Shown: positions 9,601 through 16,242, counted from the stretch's first letter. The stretch: 64,000 bases of DNA from RBG-16-66-20 sp040752005 (GCA_040752005.1 JBFMFX010000013.1:1-64000), one strand, 5' to 3'. Program-made: numbers and translations. Notes: generated by a model not told the origin, from the letters alone.

Positions 9601-9961
9601 AGTCCTCCAGCTCGCGGATCTCCGCCGGCACGATCACGCCGCCGCCGCCGCCAAAGACGCGAATGTGCGCCCCGCCCCGCTCGCGCAGCAGATCCACCAT
9701 GTACTTGAAAAACTCGACGTGCCCGCCCTGGTAGGAAGAAACCGCGATCCCCTGCACGTCCTCGTCGAGCGCCGCGGTGACGATTTCCTCGACCGAGCGG
9801 TTGTGCCCGAGATGGATCACCTCGGCCCCGGAGGCCTGCAGGATCCGGCGGATGATGTTGATCGAGGCGTCGTGCCCGTCAAAGAGGCTCGCCGCGGTGA
9901 CGAAGCGGATCTTGTGCCGCGCCTTGTAGACGAGGCTCCTCTGCTCGGACAGGTCGGTCAT
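6695..9961 (-). CDS. icmF: Fused isobutyryl-CoA mutase IcmF (B12 domain - G-protein chaperone - mutase)
   Basis: Adenosylcobalamin-dependent mutase interconverting isobutyryl-CoA and n-butyryl-CoA (some IcmFs also use isovaleryl-CoA), with its own G-protein chaperone. Order: cobalamin-binding domain (DGHDASINI at 28-36), MeaI-like GTPase (P-loop GTGGAGKSS at 211-219), linker, then the TIM-barrel mutase. Substrate-pocket residues look isobutyryl-type: Phe in GSFPYTAGVF where methylmalonyl-CoA mutase has Tyr, and Gln in DQGQNTCIF where it has the carboxylate-binding Arg. The second ATG (9961) is preferred because AGGAG abuts the first ATG (9967) but is 6 bases from the second. Length 1088 residues is normal for IcmF. 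Confidence 0.93.
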   Translation of the reverse strand: MTDLSEQRSLVYKARHKIRFVTAASLFDGHDASINIIRRILQASGAEVIHLGHNRSVEEIVTAALDEDVQGIAVSSYQGGHVEFFKYMVDLLRERGGAHIRVFGGGGGVIVPAEIRELEDYGVARIYSPEDGQRLGLQGMINDMLARCDFDTAGHAPKDAAELLKRLAAGDRRALAQAITLFELGQADRGLREGVAAAAHKNKAPVLGITGTGGAGKSSLTDELVRRFRLDQGDRLRIAVLSVDPTRRRTGGALLGDRIRMNAIQGANVYMRSLATRESGAEIARCLGDAIAACRAAGYELIFAETAGIGQGDAAIVPLADATLYVMTPEFGAASQLEKIDMLDLADFVAINKFDRKGAEDALRDVRKQVQRNREAFRRKSEEMPVFGTIAARFNDDGVTALYHAVADRLAEKGLRLAERRLPRPKSKVSSNVHQIVPPGRVRYLAEIAECVRNYHRHALEQARIARERQSLAYAREALAKAGKPTAEVEALLAEKDAQLDARSKKLLDMWPQTLAAYSGEEYVVRIRDKEIRTKLRHESLSGTKVPKVALPRFEDAGEILRWQLRENVPGSFPYTAGVFAFKREHEDPTRMFAGEGDPFRTNRRFHFLSKDMPAKRLSTAFDSVTLYGFDPDERPDIYGKVGNSGVSIATLDDMKALYDGFDLCAPNTSVSMTINGPAPTILAMFFNTAIDQQIEKFRKDNGREPTEEEAAKIRAWTLSTVRGTVQADILKEDQGQNTCIFSTEFSLKLMGDIQEYFIHHDIRNFYSVSISGYHIAEAGANPISQLAFTLANGFTYVEAYLARGMHVDDFAPNLSFFFSYGMDPEYSVIGRVARRIWAIAMRERYGANERSQKLKYHSQTSGRSLHAQEIAFNDIRTTLQALIATYDNTNSLHTNAYDEAITTPTEESVRRAMAIQLIINKEWGLAKNENPNQGSFIIEELTDLVEEAVLKEFEALSARGGVLGAMELGYQRAKIQEESLYYEHRKHDGSYPIIGVNTFRNPHGDPIPEKLELIRSTEEEKRSQLRRLREFQQRHAAEAPPMLARLQQAVIENRNVFEVLMDAVRVCSLGQITRALFEVGGQYRRNM

Positions 9962-10213
9962 TCGCATCTCCTCGGCGGGCGGGCCCGCCCCGTCGGACGA
10001 GCCCGGCCGTTCACCTCCGCGACCGCACGGGCGCGCATGTGGCGCCTGCGCTTCGCCGTTTCGCAGCTTACGCCTGCTCGCTCGCCCGGATCCGGTGCAC
10101 GCCGGCGCCCGCGTCTGCCGAACTCGCGCATGCGGCCCCGGCTATGAAGCCAGAGCAGGTTGAAAGATAACGGGTTACTGGCCTGGCATGCATGTTGCAA
10201 CGCAACAACCGGC

Positions 10214-10801
10214 ATGTTTCGCATCCTGCTCCTGGAGGAGGTCCCGGATTGCGCGCGCATCCTGCGCGAAGGCCTCGAGCGCGCCGGGCACAGGATCGTC
10301 GCGACGCTCGATTCGGCGCTCAAACTGAGCGCAGCGGTCGCGAACACGCATGCCGGAGTCGTCGTGATCGCCACCGAGTCGCCGGAACCTGACCTGCTTG
10401 GGCATCTGGCCGCGCTCTCGCGCACCAATCCCCGCCCGGTAGTGCTGTTTGCATTGGAGGCGGACTCGGCGGCGATCCGCGCCGCGACCCGCGCGGGCGT
10501 CTCGGCATGCGTCGTCGGCGAGCCCGCACCGGAGCCGGCTCGGGTGCGCGCGATCGTGGACGCCGCCGTGGCGCGCTTCGAGGAATTCCAGCGCCTGCGC
10601 GCCGGGCTCGAAGACGCGAGGCGCGAGCTGCGCGAGCGCAAGCTCATCGAGCGTGCAAAGGGGCTGATCATGCGCGAAAAGGGCCTCGCGGAGGACGCGG
10701 CGTTTCACCTGCTCAGGCGCCTTGCGATGTCGCGGAATCTGCGCCTTGCCGAGGCGGCCCGGCAGGTGATCGAGGCCGCCGAGCTGCTCGGCAAGGGCTG
10801 A
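10214..10801 (+). CDS. nasT: NasT-type ANTAR-domain RNA-binding antiterminator
   Basis: Cytoplasmic regulator of 195 residues that frees nitrate/nitrite assimilation transcripts from attenuation. It has an N-terminal receiver-like domain (about 1-115) and an ANTAR RNA-binding domain at about 134-190 (ERAKGLIMREKGLAEDAAF). In the receiver the expected D of a DTESP-like motif reads ATESP (Ala53), so phosphorylation at that site is not possible if the alignment is right. NasT relatives are controlled by the nitrate sensor NasS; no separate cytosolic NasS gene is seen here. Matching ANTAR targets lie in both nrt leaders. Start chosen at ATG 10214 where the fold begins; TTG 10160 is an in-frame alternative. 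Confidence 0.88.
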   Translation: MFRILLLEEVPDCARILREGLERAGHRIVATLDSALKLSAAVANTHAGVVVIATESPEPDLLGHLAALSRTNPRPVVLFALEADSAAIRAATRAGVSACVVGEPAPEPARVRAIVDAAVARFEEFQRLRAGLEDARRELRERKLIERAKGLIMREKGLAEDAAFHLLRRLAMSRNLRLAEAARQVIEAAELLGKG

Positions 10802-10837
10802 GCGGGGAGCGGTTCCGGTGCGCGCGCGCACCGCCGC

Positions 10838-10852
10838 GCACCGCTGGAGTGC
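10838..10852 (+). promoter_or_regulatory. Putative NtrC-binding dyad upstream of first nrt/cyn operon
   Basis: The sequence GCACC-GCTGG-AGTGC fits the NtrC half-site pattern GCAC-N7-GTGC. Its centre is about 51 bases before the sigma-54 -24 element, a usual activator distance. The same dyad with a different core is found at the same place in copy 2. It sits in a GC-rich palindrome-rich stretch, so chance is not excluded. Confidence 0.55.
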
Positions 10853-10895
10853 GCCTGCGCCGTGGTCAACCCATTGATCTCCTCGCGAGCGGCGC

Positions 10896-10912
10896 TGGCA
10901 TGCGGATTGCTA
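10896..10912 (+). promoter_or_regulatory. Sigma-54 (-24/-12) promoter of first nrt/cyn operon
   Basis: TGGCATGCGGATTGCTA matches the RpoN consensus TGGCACG-N4-TTGCW with the obligatory GG-N10-GC spacing. Transcription would start near 10921, just before the ANTAR hairpins. Nitrogen-limitation control through NtrC and RpoN is inferred. Confidence 0.82.
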
Positions 10913-10927
10913 AACCAGCGATGGGCC

Positions 10928-10965
10928 GGGCGCAAAGGCGTGCCCGCGGCGAACAACGGCGTTCG
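10928..10965 (+). promoter_or_regulatory. ANTAR-target tandem hairpins (antiterminator) in first nrt/cyn leader
   Basis: Hairpin P1 is GGGCGC-AAAGGC-GTGCCC (10928-10945) and P2 is CGAAC-AACGGC-GTTCG (10950-10965), separated by 4 bases. Both loops are hexanucleotides with A at position 1 and G at position 4, the ANTAR recognition signature. The 3' arm of P2 is also the 5' arm of the terminator, so P1-P2 and the terminator are mutually exclusive. NasT binding would therefore permit readthrough. Confidence 0.85.
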
Positions 10966-11002
10966 ACGCGGATCCGACCGGATGTGCTCGAGCGCCATTT
11001 TT
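10958..11002 (+). terminator. Leader attenuator terminator before first nrt/cyn operon
   Basis: The outer stem pairs GGCGTTCGA (10958-10966) with TCGAGCGCC (10988-10996), has an inner ATCC/GGAT stem, and ends with A and five T. It overlaps the second ANTAR hairpin. It lies 18 bases before the ATG of the next gene, so it acts as an attenuator and not as an end-of-operon signal. Confidence 0.8.
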
Positions 11003-11019
11003 GCTTACCAGGGGACGCA

Positions 11020-12384
11020 ATGCACAGTACAGCAAGCGGCGGGCGGCACGGCCGCTGTTGCGGCTGCCACGCCAGCCAATCCGAGCACGATCAGGAAATT
11101 CAGGCGCAGCTCGGAAACCGGCCGGCGAACGACGAGAAGCGCTATGAGCAGGTCGTGGCGTCGGCGGTGATGCGTGCGATCTTCCCGAATGATGTCGGGC
11201 GACGTGCGTTCGTGCGATCGCTGGGAGCATCCACCGCGCTTGCGGTGCTGAGTCAATTCTTTCCGCTCAAGACCGCGACCGAAGTGTTCGCGCAAAGCGG
11301 GCCGATTGAGAAAAAGAATCTGAAGGTCGGCTTCATCCCGATCACCTGCGCCACGCCGATCATCATGGCGCACCCGATGGGCTTCTATCGCAAGCACGGT
11401 CTGGACGTCGAAGTCATCAAGACGGCGGGTTGGGCGGTGATCCGGGACAAGACGCTGAACAAGGAATACGACGCCGCGCACATGCTCTCGCCCATGCCGC
11501 TCGCGATCACGCTTGGTGCCGGATCGAAACCGATCCCCTACACCATGCCGGCGGTGGAGAATATCAACGGCCAAGCGATCACCCTTTCGATCAAGCACAA
11601 GGCGAAGCGCGATCCGAAATCATGGAAGGGATTCAAGTTCGCTGTGCCGTTCGATTATTCCATGCACAACTACCTCCTGCGGTACTATGTGGCCGAGCAC
11701 GGGCTCGATCCCGATACCGACATTCAGATCCGCGCCGTACCGCCACCGGAGATGGTGGCAAACCTGCGTGCCGACAATATCGACGGATTCCTCGGGCCTG
11801 ACCCGTTCAACCAGCGGGCGGTATACGACGGCGTCGGATTCATCCATGTCCTGTCGAAGGAACTGTGGGACGGGCATCCGTGCTGCGCGTTCGCGGCGTC
11901 GCGAGAGTTCGTCTCGCAGATGCCCAATACCTATGCAGCCTTGCTCAAGGCGATCATCGATGCGACGGCGTTTGCGGCAAAAACCGAAAACCGCAAGCAG
12001 ATCGCGGAAGCGATCGCGCCGGCCAATTACCTCAACCAGCCGGTCACCGTGGTCGAACAGGTGCTGACGGGAACCTATGCCGACGGACTCGGCATGGTGA
12101 AAACGGATCCCAGGCGCATCGACTTCGATCCCTTCCCGTGGGAGTCGTTCGCGATCTGGATTCTCACGCAGATGAAGCGATGGGGCCAGATCAAGGGCGA
12201 GGTGGATTACAAGGCCATCGCACGACAGGTCTATCTCGCAACCGACACCGCCAAGCTGATGAAGGAGGTCGGGCTGACTCCGCCAGCCGGCATGAGCAAA
12301 GGTTTCTCGGTGATGGGCAAGGCCTTCAATCCGGACAAGCCCGAAGAGTACCTCAAGAGCTTCGCCATCAAGCGATCGGCGTGA
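11020..12384 (+). CDS. CmpA/NrtA-family ABC substrate-binding protein (nitrate or cyanate type)
   Basis: Periplasmic anion-binding protein of 454 residues, closely resembling the NrtA/CmpA family (KVGFIPITCATPIIMAHPMG, AVPPPEMVANLRADNIDGFL). A twin-arginine signal (RRAFVRSLGAS, Arg61-62) is preceded by an unusual 60-residue extension with Cys13, Cys14 and Cys16. NrtA, CmpA and CynA share this fold, so the ligand cannot be read directly. Cyanase at the end of the operon argues for cyanate, possibly with nitrate/nitrite. The start ATG 11020 has AGGGGA upstream and follows the leader terminator. It is not a good NasS candidate because NasS lacks an export signal. Confidence 0.88.
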   Translation: MHSTASGGRHGRCCGCHASQSEHDQEIQAQLGNRPANDEKRYEQVVASAVMRAIFPNDVGRRAFVRSLGASTALAVLSQFFPLKTATEVFAQSGPIEKKNLKVGFIPITCATPIIMAHPMGFYRKHGLDVEVIKTAGWAVIRDKTLNKEYDAAHMLSPMPLAITLGAGSKPIPYTMPAVENINGQAITLSIKHKAKRDPKSWKGFKFAVPFDYSMHNYLLRYYVAEHGLDPDTDIQIRAVPPPEMVANLRADNIDGFLGPDPFNQRAVYDGVGFIHVLSKELWDGHPCCAFAASREFVSQMPNTYAALLKAIIDATAFAAKTENRKQIAEAIAPANYLNQPVTVVEQVLTGTYADGLGMVKTDPRRIDFDPFPWESFAIWILTQMKRWGQIKGEVDYKAIARQVYLATDTAKLMKEVGLTPPAGMSKGFSVMGKAFNPDKPEEYLKSFAIKRSA

Positions 12385-12389
12385 CCGCA

Positions 12390-13229
12390 ATGTCCACACC
12401 GTTGTCGCTGCGCGCCGCCGTGGTATCTGTGCTCATGTTGCTCGCCTTCGTGGCGGTGTGGCACGCCGGTACGCGCAGCGTCGCCAACGTGCAGCCGATG
12501 GATCCCGAATACGCCAAGCTCATGGGCGTGACCGCGACGCAGGGCAAGTCAGCCATGCCGGGTCCGCTGGATGTGGGCGAGAAAATCTGGGAGCACCTGA
12601 GCCGGCCGTTCTATGACAACGGGCCGAACGACAAGGGATTGGGAAATCAACTTGGCTATTCGCTCGGACGGGTGCTGATGGGCTATCTGCTCGCGGTGCT
12701 GGTCGCGATTCCGACCGGGTTCTTGATCGGCATGTCCCCGCTGATGAGCCGCGCCCTCGATCCGTTCATCCAGGTGCTCAAGCCGATTTCGCCGCTCGCC
12801 TGGATGCCGCTCGCGCTCTATACGATCAAAGACTCCGGATGGTCGGCCATCTTCGTCATCTTCATCTGCTCGCTGTGGCCGATGCTCATCAACACCGCCT
12901 TCGGCGTCGCCACCGTGCGCCGCGAGTGGATCAATGTCGCTCGCACACTGGAAGTGGGAACCGCGCGGCGCGCGTTCACCATCGTGCTGCCGGCAGCGGC
13001 GCCGACCATTCTCACCGGCATGCGAATCTCGATCGGGATCGCATGGCTGGTCATCGTCGCCGCCGAAATGTTGGTCGGCGGGACAGGCATTGGTTACTTC
13101 GTCTGGAATGAATGGAACAATTTATCGATCAGTAACGTGATCACGGCGATTTTGCTGATCGGGCTGGTGGGCATGGCACTCGACCTCATCTTGGCGCGGA
13201 TGACGCGACTGGTGACGTTCCCGGAGTGA
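12390..13229 (+). CDS. NrtB/CynB-type ABC transporter permease
   Basis: Inner-membrane permease of 279 residues pairing with the binding protein upstream and the ATPase downstream. One N-terminal membrane segment is followed by a periplasmic stretch (YDNGPNDKGLGNQLGYSLGR) and the five-helix BPD_transp_1 core. The EAA-like loop is NVARTLEVGTARRAFTIVLP, and the family motif VAAEMLVGGTGIGYFVWNEW is present. The ATG at 12390 is 5 bases after the upstream stop. A GTG at 12381 would overlap that stop and is a possible alternative. Confidence 0.9.
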   Translation: MSTPLSLRAAVVSVLMLLAFVAVWHAGTRSVANVQPMDPEYAKLMGVTATQGKSAMPGPLDVGEKIWEHLSRPFYDNGPNDKGLGNQLGYSLGRVLMGYLLAVLVAIPTGFLIGMSPLMSRALDPFIQVLKPISPLAWMPLALYTIKDSGWSAIFVIFICSLWPMLINTAFGVATVRREWINVARTLEVGTARRAFTIVLPAAAPTILTGMRISIGIAWLVIVAAEMLVGGTGIGYFVWNEWNNLSISNVITAILLIGLVGMALDLILARMTRLVTFPE

Positions 13230-13257
13230 CCACGATTGATGCGGCCGGGGTGAGGCG

Positions 13258-14211
13258 ATGAGCCACAAGTTCATTTCGATCGAGGGCATTGCGCGGCGCT
13301 TTCCGGCGCGCGGCGGCGGCACCACGACGGTGTTCGAGGATCTCTGGCTTTCGATGCAGCGCGGCGAGTTCACCTGCCTGATCGGCCACTCCGGCTGCGG
13401 CAAGACCACGGTGCTCAACATCCTCGCCGGGCTCGACGCCCCGTCGGCCGGCACCGTGATCGTGGACAACGAGGCGATCGAGGGCCCGAGTCTCGACCGC
13501 GCCGTGATCTTCCAGACGCACGCCCTGCTCCCCTGGCGCACGGTGATGGGCAACGTCGCCTATGCGGTGGCGTCGAAGTGGCGCAAGTGGAGCTCGGCGC
13601 GGGTGCGCGAGCGCGCGCAGAAATTCATTGACCTGGTCGGGCTGTCCGGCGCGGAGGGCAAGCGGCCGGCGGAGCTGTCCGGCGGCATGAAGCAGCGGGT
13701 GGGGATTGCGCGTGCGCTCTCGATCGAGCCAAAGATCATGCTGATGGACGAGCCGTTCTCGGCGCTGGACGCGCTCACGCGCGGCACGCTGCAGGACGAG
13801 GTGCGGCGCATCTGCCAGGAGACCGGGCAGACGGTGTTCATGATCACGCACGACGTGGACGAGGCGATCTACCTCGCCGACCGCATCGTGCTGATGACCA
13901 ACGGCCCGGGCGCGCTGATCGCGGAGATCGTGGAGAACCCGCTGCCGAAGCAGCGCGCGCGCACGGATGTGCACCGCCACCCGCTGTATTACGCGGTGCG
14001 CAACCACATCATTGATTTTCTGGTGGCGCGTAGCAAAACTTTCGCCAGGGAAATGTGCGGCCGCTACGATCCGCGCAGCGTGCCGGTGGTCAAGCCGGGC
14101 GTGGCGGACGCCATCACGGCTGTTCCGGGCGCGGTGCCGCTCGAAGTGATGCACCGCAGACCCGGGCCCGCCGCGGTCCTGAGCGGTCCCGGATCCGCGG
14201 CGCACCGCTGA
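13258..14211 (+). CDS. NrtD/CynD-type ABC transporter ATPase
   Basis: ATP-binding subunit of 317 residues for the first NrtABC-like transporter. Walker A is GHSGCGKT at 43-50, the signature LSGGMKQRV starts at 140 and Walker B is MLMDEP at 161-166. A tail of about 60 residues follows the nucleotide-binding domain and is not long enough to be the NrtC-type regulatory binding domain. It lies 28 bases after the permease and 66 bases before cynS, so the four genes form one transcription unit. Confidence 0.9.
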   Translation: MSHKFISIEGIARRFPARGGGTTTVFEDLWLSMQRGEFTCLIGHSGCGKTTVLNILAGLDAPSAGTVIVDNEAIEGPSLDRAVIFQTHALLPWRTVMGNVAYAVASKWRKWSSARVRERAQKFIDLVGLSGAEGKRPAELSGGMKQRVGIARALSIEPKIMLMDEPFSALDALTRGTLQDEVRRICQETGQTVFMITHDVDEAIYLADRIVLMTNGPGALIAEIVENPLPKQRARTDVHRHPLYYAVRNHIIDFLVARSKTFAREMCGRYDPRSVPVVKPGVADAITAVPGAVPLEVMHRRPGPAAVLSGPGSAAHR

Positions 14212-14277
14212 CGCGCCGCGCCGCATCCGGGACACGCAGGGCAACGCAATGCAACGCAACGAGCAAGGGAGAGCACG

Positions 14278-14766
14278 ATGAACCGCGCCGCGCTGACCGA
14301 AAAACTTCTCGACATCAAGCGCGAAAAGGGATGGAGCTGGAAATACGTCTGCGAGCAGATCGGTGGTGCCTCGCCGGTGCTGATCACCGGCGCGATCCTG
14401 GGCAACCACAAGCTGACCAAGCCACAAGCGGCGGCGGCGGCGCGGCTGTTCGGGCTCTCGAAGGCGGAGGAAGCCATGCTCAACGAGGTGCCGATGCGCG
14501 GCGCCAATTCGCCGATGCCGCCGACCGATCCGCTGATCTACCGCTTCTACGAGCTGGTGCTGGTGAACGGGCCGGCGTGGAAGGCGCTGATCGAGGAGGA
14601 ATTCGGCGACGGCATCATGTCGGCGATCGACTTCGACATGACGATCGAGCGCCAGCCGGACCCGAAGGGCGACCGCGTGAAGATCGGCATGACCGGAAAA
14701 TTCCTGCCCTACAAGTACTACGGCGCGACGGGGAACGCCCCGCAGTATGGGTACAAGGAGGAGTAA
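14278..14766 (+). CDS. cynS: Cyanate hydratase (cyanase)
   Basis: Cyanase converts cyanate and bicarbonate to carbamate and CO2, and carbamate then breaks down to ammonia and CO2. It forms a cytoplasmic decamer. The 162-residue length is close to the 156 of E. coli CynS. The catalytic Arg and Glu are in IYRFYELV and the catalytic Ser is in GIMSAIDF. The N-terminal helical domain (KREKGWSWKYVCEQIG) is intact. GGGAGAGCACG precedes the ATG. As the last gene of the first NrtABC-like operon it lets imported cyanate serve as a nitrogen source. The 40 bases before the start contain short GCAACGCAA repeats. Confidence 0.95.
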   Translation: MNRAALTEKLLDIKREKGWSWKYVCEQIGGASPVLITGAILGNHKLTKPQAAAAARLFGLSKAEEAMLNEVPMRGANSPMPPTDPLIYRFYELVLVNGPAWKALIEEEFGDGIMSAIDFDMTIERQPDPKGDRVKIGMTGKFLPYKYYGATGNAPQYGYKEE

Positions 14767-14989
14767 GGGGCGCGGCGGAACAACGCGCTCATTACCCTGT
14801 ACCCTTGCGGGAGCAGCGCGTAGAACCTGCGTGGGAGGCGAGCATGGCCCCGGGCTTTGTTCCGCTCGACCCGGGCTGCGGTTGCCGGCTTCCGTAAAAC
14901 TTGGGCGGCTTGACCCACTGCACCTGCGGCAAAGCGCGCAGCGCTCGCAGTGACCATCGCGCGTGGCCTCCCGCGCGATGATGGCGCGC

Positions 14990-15310
14990 GCCACCGAGGC
15001 GAGCGCCGCCTCATCGAACGGCCCGCCGCGCGCGGCTGATGATGCGCATGCTTTTTTCATCGCCGCGAGCGCTTTCGGCGTGTGCAGCGTGATGAGATCC
15101 GCGCGCCGAGGCAAATCCCCGACCTCGACCTTCTCCACTCCGAGCTTTACCGCGCGCTCGGGCGAGAGATAGGAATCACGGGCGATCACCTTCATCCTCA
15201 GGCCGATCGCGCGCTCCGCCGTGATCGAGCCGAGATTGCGGCAACCGAACACGCCCAGCGTCCTTGCCGAAAATCGCGACGCCCATGGATCGCGGTTCGC
15301 GTTTGCCTCC
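14990..15310 (-). pseudogene. Remnant of serA (D-3-phosphoglycerate dehydrogenase), NAD-binding part
   Basis: The minus strand encodes a stretch clearly like SerA: SMGVAIFGK, then TLGVFGCRNLGS, ERAIGLRMKVIA, YLSPERAVKLGVEKVE, RRADLITLHTPK and ARGGPFDEAALA. The GK of the nucleotide-binding loop and the following TLGV are in different frames, separated by one extra base near 15255. Sequence between HTPK and ARGG is shortened, and neither the N-terminal substrate domain nor the C-terminal region is found. It is a decayed internal fragment. The rest of the 14767-15555 interval shows no other gene I can support. Confidence 0.75.
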
Positions 15311-15555
15311 GGAGGCGACGGGTGCGCAAAGCCGTGTTGCGCGCCGCGCCCGCAGAGCCGCGACGAGCTCGCGTTGATTGCGCTTTGGGCGGCGAATCTC
15401 CCCCCGGCGCGAGCGCGTCTTTGCTGTGGTGCGGCAAGCGCGCGGCGCCATCCCGTTGCGCGTCTGGGCTAGACTTCAACCGCGCCGCACCCCCCGGGCG
15501 GCGGGGCAGCCGCCGGGAACGGCCGTCAACCCGAAGCGTGAAAGGAGGAGAAAGC

Positions 15556-15978
15556 ATGAACGCCGCTGCACAACCCCAATTGCTGCTCGTCGGCCGCATC
15601 CTGGTCGGCGTGCTGTTCCTCGTCGCGGGGATCCGCAAGTTCATGTATACGGCGGGCACCGTCGGCTATTTCGCCAACCTGGGGCTTCCTGCGCCGGAGC
15701 TGATGCTCTGGCTCGCGATCGTCATCGAGGTCGGCGGGGCGATCCTGCTCATCGTCGGCTGGCAGGCCAAGTGGGTCAGCTGGCTGTTCATTGTGTTCGT
15801 GGTGATCGCGACGCTGTTGGGGCATCGCTTCTGGGAGTATGACGCTGCGCAGTACGGCAATCAGTTGAACCATTTCCTGAAGAACCTGGCGATCATCGGC
15901 GGGCTGCTCTATGTCGCCGTTCAGGGCCCCGGGGCGCTGAGCATGGACGCGAAGGGCGCGGCCGCAAAAGCCGCGTAG
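15556..15978 (+). CDS. DoxX-family membrane protein
   Basis: Small inner-membrane protein of 140 residues with four predicted membrane helices and the DoxX-family opening LLVGRILVGVLFLVAGIRKF. DoxX relatives are associated with redox or thiol stress, but no single reaction is established. A strong ribosome-binding site (AAAGGAGGAG) is 5 bases before ATG 15556. It stands alone between the serA remnant and the second nrt leader, and is followed by a clear intrinsic terminator. Confidence 0.85.
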   Translation: MNAAAQPQLLLVGRILVGVLFLVAGIRKFMYTAGTVGYFANLGLPAPELMLWLAIVIEVGGAILLIVGWQAKWVSWLFIVFVVIATLLGHRFWEYDAAQYGNQLNHFLKNLAIIGGLLYVAVQGPGALSMDAKGAAAKAA

Positions 15979-16004
15979 CCGCCGGCTGGACCGGCTGCCG
16001 CCGG

Positions 16005-16027
16005 GCCGCCCGGCAGTGCCGGGCGGC
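16005..16027 (+). other. Strong 10-bp hairpin after the DoxX gene
   Basis: GCCGCCCGGC at 16005-16014 pairs perfectly with GCCGGGCGGC at 16018-16027 around the loop AGT. No T-run follows, so by itself it is not an intrinsic terminator. It may assist the one 20 bases further on or protect the 3' end. Confidence 0.6.
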
Positions 16028-16046
16028 GCCGCGCCGCGAAGGTGTG

Positions 16047-16069
16047 GGCCCGTAAGGGCCTTTTTTTTT
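16047..16069 (+). terminator. Intrinsic terminator downstream of the DoxX gene
   Basis: GGCCC-GTAA-GGGCC (16047-16060) is followed at once by nine T. This is a compact textbook Rho-independent terminator that isolates the DoxX gene from the nitrate operon. Confidence 0.9.
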
Positions 16070-16167
16070 GGCTCTTCCGGGGTTAGCGGCGCCATGTGAT
16101 CGAAGGCGCCGAGCTGCTCGGCAAGAGCTGAACGGCGACTCGCCGCGGTGCGTCGCCCCGCCGGGGC

Positions 16168-16182
16168 GCACCCTCCGAGTGC
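16168..16182 (+). promoter_or_regulatory. Putative NtrC-binding dyad upstream of nitrate operon
   Basis: GCACC-CTCCG-AGTGC again fits GCAC-N7-GTGC and is centred about 51 bases before the -24 box, as in copy 1. The half-sites are kept while the core differs, which favours a real site. Confidence 0.58.
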
Positions 16183-16225
16183 GCCGGCGTGCCTGCCAAC
16201 GCATTGAAACGCAGGGAATCGGCGG

Positions 16226-16242
16226 TGGCACGAGCATTGCTT
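16226..16242 (+). promoter_or_regulatory. Sigma-54 promoter of the nrt-nir-nas operon
   Basis: TGGCACGAGCATTGCTT is a near-perfect RpoN promoter with GG-N10-GC spacing. The transcript would start near 16251, a few bases before the first ANTAR hairpin. Confidence 0.88.

Larger units (their letters stand above)
10761..11002 (+). repeat. Copy 1 of duplicated nasT-tail/regulatory leader block (about 240 bp)
   Basis: This stretch and 16091-16330 align collinearly. Both hold the last 13 or so codons of nasT, an NtrC-like dyad, a sigma-54 promoter, tandem hexaloop hairpins and a terminator. The stop-to-promoter distance is 95 bases in both, and the dyad-to-promoter distance is identical. In this copy the nasT part belongs to the intact gene, so it is the likely parent. 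Confidence 0.85.

Noticed and set aside
6635..10147. A 1170-codon open frame on the + strand opposite icmF
   Set aside because: It is the antisense shadow of icmF in GC-rich DNA: Arg/Val/His-rich, no domains, while the minus-strand frame has complete IcmF motifs.
11020..12384. The NrtA-like protein after nasT as the nitrate sensor NasS
   Set aside because: It has a twin-arginine export signal and is followed by permease and ATPase genes, so it is a transporter binding protein.
14239..14265. GCAACGCAA repeats before cynS as a regulatory or mobile repeat
   Set aside because: The units are very short, imperfect and lie in a 66-base gap with a normal ribosome-binding site; simple slippage explains them.
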